Source of the DNA: an uncultured Metabacillus sp.
GTDB taxonomy: Bacteria > Bacillota > Bacilli > Bacillales > Bacillaceae
Assembly (NCBI RefSeq): GCF_947503125.1
Contig: NZ_CANNCR010000010.1
Coordinates: forward strand, 62,001-126,000
Length of the DNA stretch: 64,000 bases
Direction of reading: 5' to 3'
Below are positions 1 to 9,168 of this stretch, one piece after another. The number at the start of each line of letters is the position of its first letter. The first letter of the stretch is position 1. The notes under the pieces were generated by a model, which worked only from the letters and a program-made list of their open reading frames with translations, did not search any database and had not been told where the DNA came from. The translations under genes and the position numbers were made by a program.

Positions 1-867
1 GCTTGTGAATCGTTCCTTATCTAGTAAGCAAAGGCTGTCTAGCTCAAAAACGCTTGCACCGCGTGCCCTCATATACTCGATTTGTTCAAATGTTTGCGGC
101 ATCAAGCTTCCTGCAGCACAAAATAATCCTTTTCCCTGATGGTATTCAGGGACGTTTTTTGGAAGCGTTTGTTCGGGCTTTTTTCCAATTACAGCTGGAA
201 GTTCCTCCGCTAATGCTGAGCTGCCAGCTAATATCTTGAAGTCATATACGGCATTTGCGATTGTTTTCAAATCCGCTTGGTCTGTCACATCCATAATGAC
301 ATATTGATAGTCTTTTTTTAGAGCATAAATGATCTCTCTAAGTATTTCTGAACCTTGTTTAATAATTCCTTCTTTTATGTTTGTTACTTTTCTATTAGTC
401 TGTGATTTTAGTATATCGACTAAGTTAGAGCATGTCATAGGGTGAACAGGATCATGGCGGAACTCTGAATCTTCTAAAGGCTGACCGTGTACATAATGGA
501 TGCCCTGTATGGTTTTTCTCCCGTTCTTAGGGAATCCAAGCACAACAATCGCAAAATCTTCATCAAGTGCATCGAGCATAGCATCAAATTCAGCCCCGAT
601 ATTCCCCCTAAACACAGAGCAGGTTTTATTGAAAAACTGTGTGACTCCTCGTTTGTGTAATTCCTTCGTTGCTTGAAAAACCTTCTGATAGGCGGTTTTT
701 GCCTCATCAAATCTGGAATTTGTATCAAGTATAAGGACATCTGTGCCGTTTAGTTGTTTGTCTTCGGACTGGATGGACGAATAGACGTCAACGGTATAAT
801 TTGATTTTGCAAACATAATTCCTATATCATTTGCACCTGTTATATCATCTGCTACAACACCGATCAT
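1..867 (-). CDS. Four-carbon acid sugar kinase (DUF1537/OtnK family), 3' end beyond window
   Basis: This is the N-terminal 289 codons of a minus-strand gene that continues past the left edge. The start ATG (865-867) overlaps the TGA of the upstream aldolase in an ATGA arrangement, so the two are translationally coupled. Residues 6-14 read ADDITGAND, the hallmark N-terminal motif of the DUF1537 kinases, followed by an alternating beta/alpha pattern and a segment FNKTCSVFRGN. Family members phosphorylate four-carbon acid sugars such as 3-oxo-tetronate so that a neighbouring class II aldolase/decarboxylase can act, and such an aldolase lies directly upstream. The frame has no internal stop. Family assignment is firm; the actual substrate is not visible. 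Confidence 0.85.
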   Translation of the reverse strand, partial: MIGVVADDITGANDIGIMFAKSNYTVDVYSSIQSEDKQLNGTDVLILDTNSRFDEAKTAYQKVFQATKELHKRGVTQFFNKTCSVFRGNIGAEFDAMLDALDEDFAIVVLGFPKNGRKTIQGIHYVHGQPLEDSEFRHDPVHPMTCSNLVDILKSQTNRKVTNIKEGIIKQGSEILREIIYALKKDYQYVIMDVTDQADLKTIANAVYDFKILAGSSALAEELPAVIGKKPEQTLPKNVPEYHQGKGLFCAAGSLMPQTFEQIEYMRARGASVFELDSLCLLDKERFTS

Positions 868-1526
868 TGCATTTGCCACTTCCTTTTAGGTTTATAGCCA
901 GAGTAGTGAAGAAAATCCTCTGCTGTGTCAAAAGATAAAGGCTTGAATTCTGTCCCACACGCCTTTGCGGTGATTATCATTCGGGACACCATTTCCAACG
1001 TTTCAAGCGCCATTCGTGCTTCTTTGATACTCGTATCATATACGAGTACACCATGATTTTCCAGCAAGAGGATGTTAGCTTTAATCGCTTTCTTTCTGAC
1101 GGCTTCTCCGAGCTCGTTAGAACCAGGGTGATAATAGGGAATTCGTTCAACTCGTTCGAGATAATACATGGATTCAACAAAGAGATTTGATGGCAGTTCG
1201 ATCCCGGTGCAAGCCGCCATCGTGCTATAAAATGGTGAAGCATGGAGAACAGCTTGGATTTCAGGTCTTTCTTGATAAACAGCACGATGCATCGGCATTT
1301 CCTTAGATGGCTTTCTCTTATAATCGGAGAGGCAGGCATTAAATTGGCACTCAATGAGATCATTATCTGCTAATTCTCCAAGATATGTACCGCTAGCGGT
1401 AATAAAGCAGCTTTCTTCTCCGTGTCGTGCACTGATATTGCCGGCATTCCCCCATGCAAGCTGTTTATTGATCATATAACGTCCTAATTGTTTTAATTCT
1501 TGAACAAGTGGAATCAAAAGAAGCAC
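864..1526 (-). CDS. Class II aldolase/decarboxylase (AraD/FucA/OtnC-like), 220 aa
   Basis: The protein has the AraD/FucA fold motifs: GNAGNISAR (residues 26-34), KPSKEMPMH with the catalytic-type Glu76, and ENHG with the zinc-type His158. These zinc enzymes split or decarboxylate phosphorylated sugars; beside a DUF1537 kinase the best parallel is OtnC. The usual HxH zinc pair is odd here: the segment reads LHASPFYS, so His95 is kept but the second His is replaced by Ser or lost by a one-residue gap. The start is GTG at 1526, or TTG at 1517, which is better spaced behind GAGG. It couples to the kinase gene by a 4-nt overlap. Family sure, activity uncertain. Confidence 0.85.
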   Translation of the reverse strand: MLLLIPLVQELKQLGRYMINKQLAWGNAGNISARHGEESCFITASGTYLGELADNDLIECQFNACLSDYKRKPSKEMPMHRAVYQERPEIQAVLHASPFYSTMAACTGIELPSNLFVESMYYLERVERIPYYHPGSNELGEAVRKKAIKANILLLENHGVLVYDTSIKEARMALETLEMVSRMIITAKACGTEFKPLSFDTAEDFLHYSGYKPKRKWQMQ

Positions 1527-1542
1527 CTCACTTCCTATTATA

Positions 1543-1559
1543 GAGGGGAGATCCCCCTC
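1543..1559 (-). other. Short GC-rich hairpin in the 108-nt gap before the class II aldolase
   Basis: GAGGGG and CCCCTC pair around a 5-nt loop. No U-tract follows, so it is not a standard terminator. It lies just upstream of the aldolase start and may be an mRNA stability or processing element. This is inference from the base pairing only. Confidence 0.4.
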
Positions 1560-1634
1560 CGAAGAACAAACACAAGTAAATTGGCTTTGAATTACTATAG
1601 GTCTGAATATTTTAAATTTAGCGACAGTCCGCTA

Positions 1635-4103
1635 TTATTCCCATTCAAGTAGATTCGTTTCTGTTACTGGTTCTGATTCATTTGCGGGAATACGGAATGT
1701 CTTAATTTCAGATGGATGAAACTGTGCTTTAATTTGTCTGTTCCATTTAGGCAGCGTGATAATCGCTGTTGTAGCATCATTTGCTGTTTTGTAGGCACGA
1801 ACGATGAGATCATCATTGTCTTCCGCTTTCTTTACAACACTTACAATCACATTGTCGACATCAACAGATAAAAAGGAATCTTTCTGCGGCAAATCTCCTT
1901 TATGATAGGTTTCAATGATCGTGACCGGCTTCTGATTTAATTCCGCTGCTCGTTTGACAGTTCCGGCTGTTTCCCAGTTCCCTTTATGTGGAAGGATGGA
2001 ATAGGTGAAAGTTTGGATTCCTTGATCAATAAAAGAATAATGGCCATCTTCACCAGGAACTAATGGATCATGATGAGCGTAAATCGGGCTGCGCAGAACC
2101 GTCATGCTCATTTCCTTGTTATGAATATCAAAGCTATACTTTCCATCATTCAGAATGCTTAATCCATACATTTCTCCTGTCTTTTGATGTGTGCCTGATA
2201 CATCAATCCAATTCTGGCCAGGCTCTTCTTCTCCATTACACTCCCTTACAATCGTTCCATAAGGGATCTCATAGGTCGCTTTTCTAAATACGAGGTCTAC
2301 TGGGAATTTTAGCTTTAGAAGCTTGAATTGCTCCTGCCAGTTTAACGTGCAATGAACATCAATTTGATCTAATTCTTTATAGATCGTAAAGTCTTGTACG
2401 AGAGTGGATTTGCCGTATTCACTAATGACGCGAATTACCGACTTAACTGGTCCATGCTCAACGCGTTTTACGCTTTTCGCCTTAAATGAGCCTGCTTCTT
2501 CTTTAAACTGGAGAACATTATGTGACCAAGTATCACTCGTGTCATGGATGACAATTGGTCTTGCTGCTGGGCCATCCAGTAATTCGAGCTCCTTTGTTTT
2601 ATCAAACAAGCTTGTAATAAAACCAGTCTCTGCATCAATTTCAACCCGGAATGTATCGTTTTCTAGAATGGTATCAATTGAAGGTAAGCAAGGAAACTCT
2701 TTTGAAGCTTCAGCGCGCAGCAATTTATAGACGCGGTATCCCATAGATGGAAGCTCTGCGATAAAGCTCACTCGATAGCGTCCGCCTGCTGTTGCATGTG
2801 ATTGAACAGTTTGCAATGGAATTTGCTTACCTTCTTCATCTACTAAAATATCGCCTTCTTTTAAGCCGCCGACTTCAAGTTCGACGTTCACCCTGCTATT
2901 CCATGAGTGCGGATTAAAGACAACAATTGGCTTCATTCCCTCTACTTCCTCAATATCAATTCTCCATGACAAGGATTGAACCGCATAATTTAATCCTCTG
3001 CTGCCGATTGACATTGCTTCACCATGCATATTCCTTGCATCCTCGTACGCTTCCTCTAAGCTCGTTCCTGCTAAAATATCATGGAATTGATTGAATAAAA
3101 CATTTTTCCAAGCTCGGTCATACTCATGGATTGGATAGATTTGGTCCGTTACCCAATTAGCGATAGCAGAGAATTTTTCTGCTTTAATTAACATGTTTTC
3201 TGCTTCCCGATTCCATTTTTTAATGCCTGAATGAACAGCATAACAACCGCTGGCATGATGCTGTAAGTCATCGTGTACAGATGGAAATGGAAGATTCTTT
3301 TTTATTAATTCCTCAAAGAACTTATTCGGTGTGCTAAAGACTAATGAAGGGAATGTTGGATCTTCGTTTAAACGTTTGATACTTTCAATATTTTCCTTCG
3401 TTGGACCGCCGCCATGGTTACCGACACCGTAAAAGCACATTAAATCATCAAATGGTGCTTTTAATTCTCCGGCATTACGGCGGATATGCTTATCTAAATC
3501 TTTGCCCCAGGTACAATATTCAAAAGGGATTCTAAATGCTAATACCCGGGAGCCGTCATCTGATTCCCACCAGAACAGCCTGCTTGGGAGCCCTTTTTCT
3601 TGTGGACTTGGACGCATGAAGATGTAATAATCCATGCCGCTTTTTTTTAAGATCTGCGGCAGCATGCCATGATGCCCAAAGCTGTCAACATTGTAGCCGA
3701 CCTTCGCCGTCACCCCGAATTTTTCTTGAAAATAGCGTTGTCCATAGAGTCCTTGACGAACAAAGGATTCTCCGCCCGGTAAATTGCAGTCGGGCTGCAC
3801 CCACCAGCCGCCGACGATTTCCCAACGACCTTCTTTAATTCGTTGTTTGATTTCTTCAAACATTTCAGGTTCATTATTTTCGATCCACTCATAATTTGCA
3901 GCAGAGCTATTTGTAAACACAAAATCAGGGTATTCCTTCATCCGGTCAAGTGCTGAACGAAACGTAGCTTTTGTTTCCTGAAAGCCTTCTTGCCACTGCC
4001 ATAACCAAACAGGGTCTAGGTGGGCATTTCCTATCATATGCAATGTTTGCTCCTTCGTTTTGGATCGTTGTTTTTCCTGTACAACGGTTGTTTTTTCAGT
4101 CAT
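1635..4103 (-). CDS. Alpha-mannosidase, glycoside hydrolase family 38
   Basis: About 822 residues, cytoplasmic (no signal peptide). It shows the GH38 zinc motif NAHLDPVW (His28, Asp30) and the nucleophile motif NVDSFGHHG (Asp140), then a long C-terminal beta-rich half typical of the family. GH38 enzymes remove alpha-1,2/1,3/1,6-linked mannose and would finish imported mannosides. I chose ATG 4103 because GGAGGG sits 7 nt upstream; an in-frame ATG 15 nt earlier overlaps that ribosome binding site. With this start the gene overlaps the 3' end of the metallo-beta-lactamase gene by 8 nt, so they form one operon. Together with GH76 and GH125 near 36-38 kb it fits alpha-mannan breakdown. Confidence 0.93.
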   Translation of the reverse strand: MTEKTTVVQEKQRSKTKEQTLHMIGNAHLDPVWLWQWQEGFQETKATFRSALDRMKEYPDFVFTNSSAANYEWIENNEPEMFEEIKQRIKEGRWEIVGGWWVQPDCNLPGGESFVRQGLYGQRYFQEKFGVTAKVGYNVDSFGHHGMLPQILKKSGMDYYIFMRPSPQEKGLPSRLFWWESDDGSRVLAFRIPFEYCTWGKDLDKHIRRNAGELKAPFDDLMCFYGVGNHGGGPTKENIESIKRLNEDPTFPSLVFSTPNKFFEELIKKNLPFPSVHDDLQHHASGCYAVHSGIKKWNREAENMLIKAEKFSAIANWVTDQIYPIHEYDRAWKNVLFNQFHDILAGTSLEEAYEDARNMHGEAMSIGSRGLNYAVQSLSWRIDIEEVEGMKPIVVFNPHSWNSRVNVELEVGGLKEGDILVDEEGKQIPLQTVQSHATAGGRYRVSFIAELPSMGYRVYKLLRAEASKEFPCLPSIDTILENDTFRVEIDAETGFITSLFDKTKELELLDGPAARPIVIHDTSDTWSHNVLQFKEEAGSFKAKSVKRVEHGPVKSVIRVISEYGKSTLVQDFTIYKELDQIDVHCTLNWQEQFKLLKLKFPVDLVFRKATYEIPYGTIVRECNGEEEPGQNWIDVSGTHQKTGEMYGLSILNDGKYSFDIHNKEMSMTVLRSPIYAHHDPLVPGEDGHYSFIDQGIQTFTYSILPHKGNWETAGTVKRAAELNQKPVTIIETYHKGDLPQKDSFLSVDVDNVIVSVVKKAEDNDDLIVRAYKTANDATTAIITLPKWNRQIKAQFHPSEIKTFRIPANESEPVTETNLLEWE

Positions 4104-5961
4104 CTTTTTTCCCTCCAAATGTCATGTTAAAGCTTGGTTCCATCGCTGTTGAACAAATTAATGGTTGTTGAATCGAAATTAATGCTTCGGCCTGCTGACC
4201 AAAGCGCTGCTCCCCAACGGTTATATCAACAGCGATTCGTTCTCGATAGCCAACGGCTTCTTTTGGTACAGATACCGTTGTTGAAAATTGGCTTGTTTCT
4301 TTACTAGGTACAATTGCATTAAATTCACTCATCTCTATTACCCAGCCATGAGGTGCTTGTATTTTCGCTGTAATTTCTTTTTCCACGTTAAATGGATTTT
4401 TTATTTCAATCGTCATCGTAAATGTTTCACCTTGATTGACCGTCTGCTGGTATGGTTGAATAACTGCCCCAAATCCCTCTGCGCCAAAGTCGATTTCCTC
4501 TAAAGGCAATAGCTCATGATGAATTTTTTCTAGTAATCTTCCGTTTTTTTCGATTTGTTCAAGGTAATCGTCCGTTACGAAAATCGGATCCCAATGTCCT
4601 GAAAGAAGGAGATCTGGTTTAAGAGTTTTGTAGAGTAAGGCGCTATCAACATAATCCCAAATACGAAATTTGTTATGGTAAACGTAGTTAGCATCTTCAT
4701 TTCCTTGATATTGGTCACCAATGGCGATCACACGTTTTCCATCTACTTCAAACTCGATTGCCGCCGCAAAAAGTGTATGTCCTGCTTGTGGATACAAGGT
4801 GAACTCATACTCTTCCCATCTCACTTTTTGTTTTAGCGGTAAAATGCGGTCAACGTTTATTGGGTCATACCATAAACATGGCAGATCATACGTTTTAGGA
4901 TGTTCCAAAATATCAGCAAAGTTTTCAGGGCACCATATTTCTGTGCCTTCCACATCCCTTAGTAGATTCATACCGGCAACATGGTCATCATGGTAATGTG
5001 TAGGAATGACAACATCTATCTTATCGATTCCAAATTGTTTCTTAAGTGTTGAAATGGTATATAACCATGGACGACGTGAAGCTCTATCAGAACCTGCAGG
5101 AATTCCGCCAATAAAATCATAGCCAAAATCAAGGAATAACGCTTTACCGCTTTTCGAGATAAGCACATAAGAGTTTGCCATACTAGTTCGATTCATTAAT
5201 AGGTTCTCAGTGATCCGTTCATACGGATTCTCTCTTAGTTGGAACAGTCTTGGATTTTGCTTGCGCTGTTCCATAAGCTTTGTAAAGCGGTCTATTAAAA
5301 GATTGATCGCCTCTTTTGGGTGATTCATCACTTCCCCATGTGAAGGCAGGAGAACATCAGGATTTCTGTCTTTTAGATCCAAGAGCGAAAGGATACTTAA
5401 AGCAATCCCTTCGCCTCCATTATAGGACCATTGTGTTGCAGATAAGGACCATACCTTACCCGGTGCATATATCAAATCACCTGTAAAGGCTGTTTGTTTG
5501 CCATCAATTTCTCCAATAATCGCAATGGAGCCAATGGTGTGGCCTGGTGTTGGTACAATCGTAAAAAATCTTCCATTCAGCATGAGTGTTTCGTAGTCTT
5601 TTAACGTTGAATAAACAGGCACTGATCGGAGGAGGGAAAAGCGATCCTGCCTCATGTTATAGTTATTGTCGATTACTCTTGCCTTCCAATGCTCATCAAC
5701 TTGTTGAAATAAATCCTGTTCTGTATGAGGGACCCGGATTCGGATTCCTTTCCTAGCTGCAAGTTCAAGTCCTTGAGCTTGATCACGATGGTGATGGGTC
5801 ATGAAAATGTCTGTTACTTCTGCGATCCCGATTGATGGCAGTTGTACGAGGACATCTCCGCTGCCAAAATCGATAAGTATTGCTTTTTTCCCTGATTTTA
5901 TGACGTAAACGTTACAAGTATCTTTATAGATATAAAGATTAGTAGAGATTTGCCTCATCAT
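4096..5961 (-). CDS. Tandem metallo-beta-lactamase-fold protein with C-terminal beta-sandwich domain
   Basis: The 621 residues hold two complete MBL domains. Domain 1 has THHHRD (55-60), His141, Asp162 and His208; domain 2 has THYHDDH (321-327), GHT (His394), GDQ (Asp416) and SGH (His456). Each can therefore build a metal site, although the first has Arg in the usual HxHxD spacer and so looks altered. From about residue 500 the protein becomes an Ig-like beta-sandwich resembling NEW3/CARDB modules. No signal peptide is seen. The gene sits between a sugar aldolase gene and GH38 in one operon, so a hydrolase acting on a sugar ester, lactone or phosphate is an inference. Biochemical function unknown. 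Confidence 0.8.
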   Translation of the reverse strand: MMRQISTNLYIYKDTCNVYVIKSGKKAILIDFGSGDVLVQLPSIGIAEVTDIFMTHHHRDQAQGLELAARKGIRIRVPHTEQDLFQQVDEHWKARVIDNNYNMRQDRFSLLRSVPVYSTLKDYETLMLNGRFFTIVPTPGHTIGSIAIIGEIDGKQTAFTGDLIYAPGKVWSLSATQWSYNGGEGIALSILSLLDLKDRNPDVLLPSHGEVMNHPKEAINLLIDRFTKLMEQRKQNPRLFQLRENPYERITENLLMNRTSMANSYVLISKSGKALFLDFGYDFIGGIPAGSDRASRRPWLYTISTLKKQFGIDKIDVVIPTHYHDDHVAGMNLLRDVEGTEIWCPENFADILEHPKTYDLPCLWYDPINVDRILPLKQKVRWEEYEFTLYPQAGHTLFAAAIEFEVDGKRVIAIGDQYQGNEDANYVYHNKFRIWDYVDSALLYKTLKPDLLLSGHWDPIFVTDDYLEQIEKNGRLLEKIHHELLPLEEIDFGAEGFGAVIQPYQQTVNQGETFTMTIEIKNPFNVEKEITAKIQAPHGWVIEMSEFNAIVPSKETSQFSTTVSVPKEAVGYRERIAVDITVGEQRFGQQAEALISIQQPLICSTAMEPSFNMTFGGKKDD

Positions 5962-6002
5962 GTGTATTCACGACCTTTATTTCTGTTGATTTAAAACTTC
6001 GT

Positions 6003-6926
6003 TTATGTAAGTTGAAATGATTTCGCTTTGTTTGAACTGCCTAAGAAATGTTCAATTTTTTCAATAACTGTATTTTCTACTGCATTTCTTCCTATTACTA
6101 ACTGCTCCTGATGAAGGGCTTTACATTCCTGATTTGTCATCCTATTCTTCCGCCCTATAGCCTCTAGCAAAGAAAGCTCTAAATCAGTAGCAATATTTAC
6201 TTTACTGATTCCTCCATTGCGAATCATGATGGCCTCTCTCATCATTTCCGCAGGTACCCCAGAACCGCCATGAAGAACTAAATGTACGGGTGTTAAATTA
6301 CGTATAGCTTTTAATCGGTTCAGGTCTATTTTTGGTTTTCGGACATGATAAACACCGTGTGCGGTTCCAACCGATACGGCTAAAGCATCACATCGGGTTT
6401 CGTTGACAAATTGCCATGCCTCCTGAGGATCTGTGTAAAGCTCTTCATCTGTGTCTGTCTCGACAAAGTCCGTTGTCCCGATCTTCCCAAGCTCTGCTTC
6501 AACAGAAACTCCTCTTGCATGAGCAAAATCAACGACTTCTTTACTTATTTTGATATTTTCATCCAGCTCTTTTTCTGAAGCGTCAATCATGATCGACGTG
6601 AAACCAGCTTCAATGGCAGCTTCAATAATGGAAAGCTGCTTTGTATGATCAAGATGAAGGACGACCGGAACGGTGATGTTCTCTTCTTCTACCGCCTGAT
6701 AAAATTCTTCCGCAATTTCGCATGGGGTAATCCCATAGCGTATGAGCTCTTTTTCTGAAATTTGAACGATGACAGGTGATTGCGTTTTTTGGCCCGCGCG
6801 CAAAATTGGACGAACCATCGGTGTCTACCTTGGGGAGAAGGAGCCGATGGCATATCTGTTTTTTTCGGCAATTACTAATGCTTCTTTTAATGTAAGGACA
6901 TTTTTCGGCTTCGTCTTTTTTGCCAT
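6003..6926 (-). pseudogene. Class II ketose-bisphosphate aldolase (Fba/GatY type) interrupted by in-frame TAG
   Basis: The full frame runs from ATG 6926 (behind GGAGTTTACAATA) for 307 codons, but codon 34 is TAG (6825-6827), right after GSFSPR. The downstream frame restarts at ATG 6818 and carries the rest of the enzyme: the catalytic Asp in LHLDHT, EAELG, the zinc histidines in GTAHG and LHGGSG, and NIATD. These enzymes cleave fructose- or tagatose-type bisphosphates in the cytoplasm. A restart at 6818 is possible (AAGG lies 9 nt upstream) but the product would lack the first beta strand of the barrel. The neighbours are an FGGY kinase upstream and the MBL protein downstream. Nonsense mutation, base error, or suppressed amber codon are the options. 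Confidence 0.85.
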
Positions 6927-6948
6927 TATTGTAAACTCCTTTAATGAT

Positions 6949-8457
6949 TTATTTGGTAACGAACTCTGTCATGCTGTGATAGTAATCTCTTAATGGATGC
7001 TGCAGCTTCATATATCCTATTTCATAGATTTTGCGATAGTCACGATGCGCTTTTTCGTTTGGGGTAATGCGTTTTTTTTGGTTACGTAAGCTTGAAATGG
7101 CTTCTTCTACGTTTTGATAGACCTTGCTGCCAATTCCCGCCGTCATTGCAGCTCCGAGTAAAGTTGCTTCTGAAAGACTTGGAATGGTTAATTGGCAGTT
7201 GGTAATATCCGCTTTTATTTTCAGCCAAGCTTTGTTTTTGGCTCCTCCGCCAACGACAATTACGTGGTTGATTGGATGTTCTGTGATCCTTTCTGCTGAT
7301 CTTCGAATCGCTTCCATTTCATAACAAGTCCCTTCCATTATTGCCTTTAACAAATCCTGACGCTCATGTGAGGCAGCAACACCGATAAAAGCAGCTTTTG
7401 CATCGGGATCATGGTTTGGTGCACCACTGCCAGATAAATATGGATAGTAGAGAATCCCTGTCGGTCCTTCTTTAGCAAGTAACGATAAGCGGATGATTTC
7501 TTCATAGGACAATGTTTGGTCTGATAATTGATCTCTGAACCATTCAATTGAACCACCAGAGGAGGAAATTCCCCCCATCCAAAAAAAACGGTTGGCTACG
7601 ATATGGCATCCAAATGACAGCCTTGATTCATAATCATTTTTGGATAAATCTCTTTTTTCCAGTGTTCCTACTAACGTTTCAGCTGTGCCTATTGAATCGA
7701 ATACAATACCAGGTTTAACTGCTCCAACAGCGAGGGAAGCACATACGTGATCATGGCCGGCGATGGCAACAGGAGTTCCTTTTCCAATCCCGATCCTTTG
7801 AAGATCTGACATGGTGGTTTCCCCCATGATCGTTCCGCTTGGCAAAGCTTGAGGAAACAACTGCTTTGGCAGCTCAAAATGGTTTATCCACTCTAAATCC
7901 CAGTCTTTTTGATCGATTCGAAAGGCATACGTTCTTGCAGCCAAGGTATAATCGGTTGCCAGCTTACCTGTCAGTTTATAGGCAATAAAGTCGGAAGCAG
8001 ATAACCAAACAGCATGTTTTAATATCCCTTTATCTTTCCCTTTTAAGGAAAGAATTTTGGCTAGACCATATTTATAGCTAGTATGCAAACCAGTTTTTTG
8101 AAAGCGGCGAAAAGGATCATCTTCCTTTCCAATTTGATTCGCTTCATTTAATGCACACCTGCTGAACCATGGTATAAAAGCTGTTTTTGCTCTCCCTGTC
8201 TCCCTATCAAGCAACAAGCCTGTTTCAGCCATGCTTGATATTCCGATAACGGAAACCTTTACACTTCGGTTTGACATGATTTCAGACAGACATTCGTATA
8301 TCTTGTTCCATATTTCCTCCGGGTGATAAAATGGATTCCCTTCGCAATCGTGAAGGATAATCATTTGCCGTATTGCAATCTGAATAACATCACCGTTTTC
8401 ATGAAAAAGTCCTGCTTTGCAATGTGTTGTGCCGAGATCAATCCCTATTAACGCCAT
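6949..8457 (-). CDS. FGGY-family carbohydrate kinase
   Basis: 502 residues, normal length for the family. Residues 4-10 read IGIDLGTT, the N-terminal phosphate-binding motif of the actin-like ATPase fold; a second ATP motif reads VVGGGAKNKAW, and AGHDHV supplies the usual catalytic Asp. The closest general resemblance is to xylulokinase/gluconokinase-type enzymes, which phosphorylate an open-chain sugar or sugar acid in the cytoplasm. It starts 4 nt after the racemase-like gene stops and precedes the ketose-bisphosphate aldolase, so a kinase-then-aldolase sequence is plausible. The exact substrate cannot be read from the sequence. Confidence 0.9.
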   Translation of the reverse strand: MALIGIDLGTTHCKAGLFHENGDVIQIAIRQMIILHDCEGNPFYHPEEIWNKIYECLSEIMSNRSVKVSVIGISSMAETGLLLDRETGRAKTAFIPWFSRCALNEANQIGKEDDPFRRFQKTGLHTSYKYGLAKILSLKGKDKGILKHAVWLSASDFIAYKLTGKLATDYTLAARTYAFRIDQKDWDLEWINHFELPKQLFPQALPSGTIMGETTMSDLQRIGIGKGTPVAIAGHDHVCASLAVGAVKPGIVFDSIGTAETLVGTLEKRDLSKNDYESRLSFGCHIVANRFFWMGGISSSGGSIEWFRDQLSDQTLSYEEIIRLSLLAKEGPTGILYYPYLSGSGAPNHDPDAKAAFIGVAASHERQDLLKAIMEGTCYEMEAIRRSAERITEHPINHVIVVGGGAKNKAWLKIKADITNCQLTIPSLSEATLLGAAMTAGIGSKVYQNVEEAISSLRNQKKRITPNEKAHRDYRKIYEIGYMKLQHPLRDYYHSMTEFVTK

Positions 8458-8461
8458 TGTG

Positions 8462-9127
8462 TCACTTACTTTCTTCGAGTGCTTGTTTAACTTGCGCTAT
8501 TCCAAGCTCAGGGCTCGTTAAAAATTTCGATTGCATTGGTTTTGGAAGCTTTTCAAGCACTCTTGCCATCGATACTTGTGCTAAAACAACAAGTTCTGAT
8601 CGGTCAGCAAGATTTGTCAGCACATTGGCAAGTAGTTCATCATGACCCGTTTTGTCCCCATTGATTAAGCGCTTATATGCTTCCTCTATAAGAACAGGTT
8701 CAAAGATAGCATTTGTTGAGAACTGCTTCGCTTTTTCTTTAAGAAGTCTAATAGTTGGATTTAAAGTTGTTGCAAGTGTTGCAGCCACTCCGATTCGTTT
8801 CGCGCGGATAATCGCTGCTTCTGCCATTGCTTCATCGATTCGGATAATCGGGATCGATACTTCCTCCCTTGCGATAGGAACAATTTCTCCAACTGATGAG
8901 CATGCGTTTAAAATGATATCAGCTCCTAGTGCTTCAGCATTTTTTACGTATTGAATCAGTCTTCCTTGCACTTCTTCAAGTTTTCCGCCATTTTGGCCTA
9001 GCTGTGGCAAAATCGAATCATCAACAAAATTGATGACATGAAGATTTGGTAAGGATTTAGCAGCTAAATCTTTTAGTGGCCCGACTGTAACATGTGTGGT
9101 ATGAATGATCGCTAATGTTTCGCCCAC
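8462..9127 (-). CDS. Aspartate/glutamate racemase-superfamily protein
   Basis: 221 residues with the superfamily's first cysteine motif, NACSSVGE (Cys76), and a C-terminal segment VVLAQVSM where the second catalytic cysteine would be expected. The second Cys is replaced, so ordinary two-base amino acid racemisation is doubtful; one-cysteine members include decarboxylases, isomerases and proteins of unknown role. The start is GTG 9127 with GGGAGGGA 7 nt upstream. It is embedded between the ABC importer and an FGGY kinase, which suggests a role with sugar acids or related compounds rather than amino acids. That last point is inference. Confidence 0.8.
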   Translation of the reverse strand: MGETLAIIHTTHVTVGPLKDLAAKSLPNLHVINFVDDSILPQLGQNGGKLEEVQGRLIQYVKNAEALGADIILNACSSVGEIVPIAREEVSIPIIRIDEAMAEAAIIRAKRIGVAATLATTLNPTIRLLKEKAKQFSTNAIFEPVLIEEAYKRLINGDKTGHDELLANVLTNLADRSELVVLAQVSMARVLEKLPKPMQSKFLTSPELGIAQVKQALEESK

Positions 9128-9168
9128 CTGAGTTCCCTCCCTTTCCTATTTTTAGGTAGTCTGTATTA

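Noticed and set aside
2063-2730. Plus-strand frames of 74 and 108 codons inside GH38
   Set aside because: Antisense shadows of the mannosidase gene; no start signals, no family resemblance.
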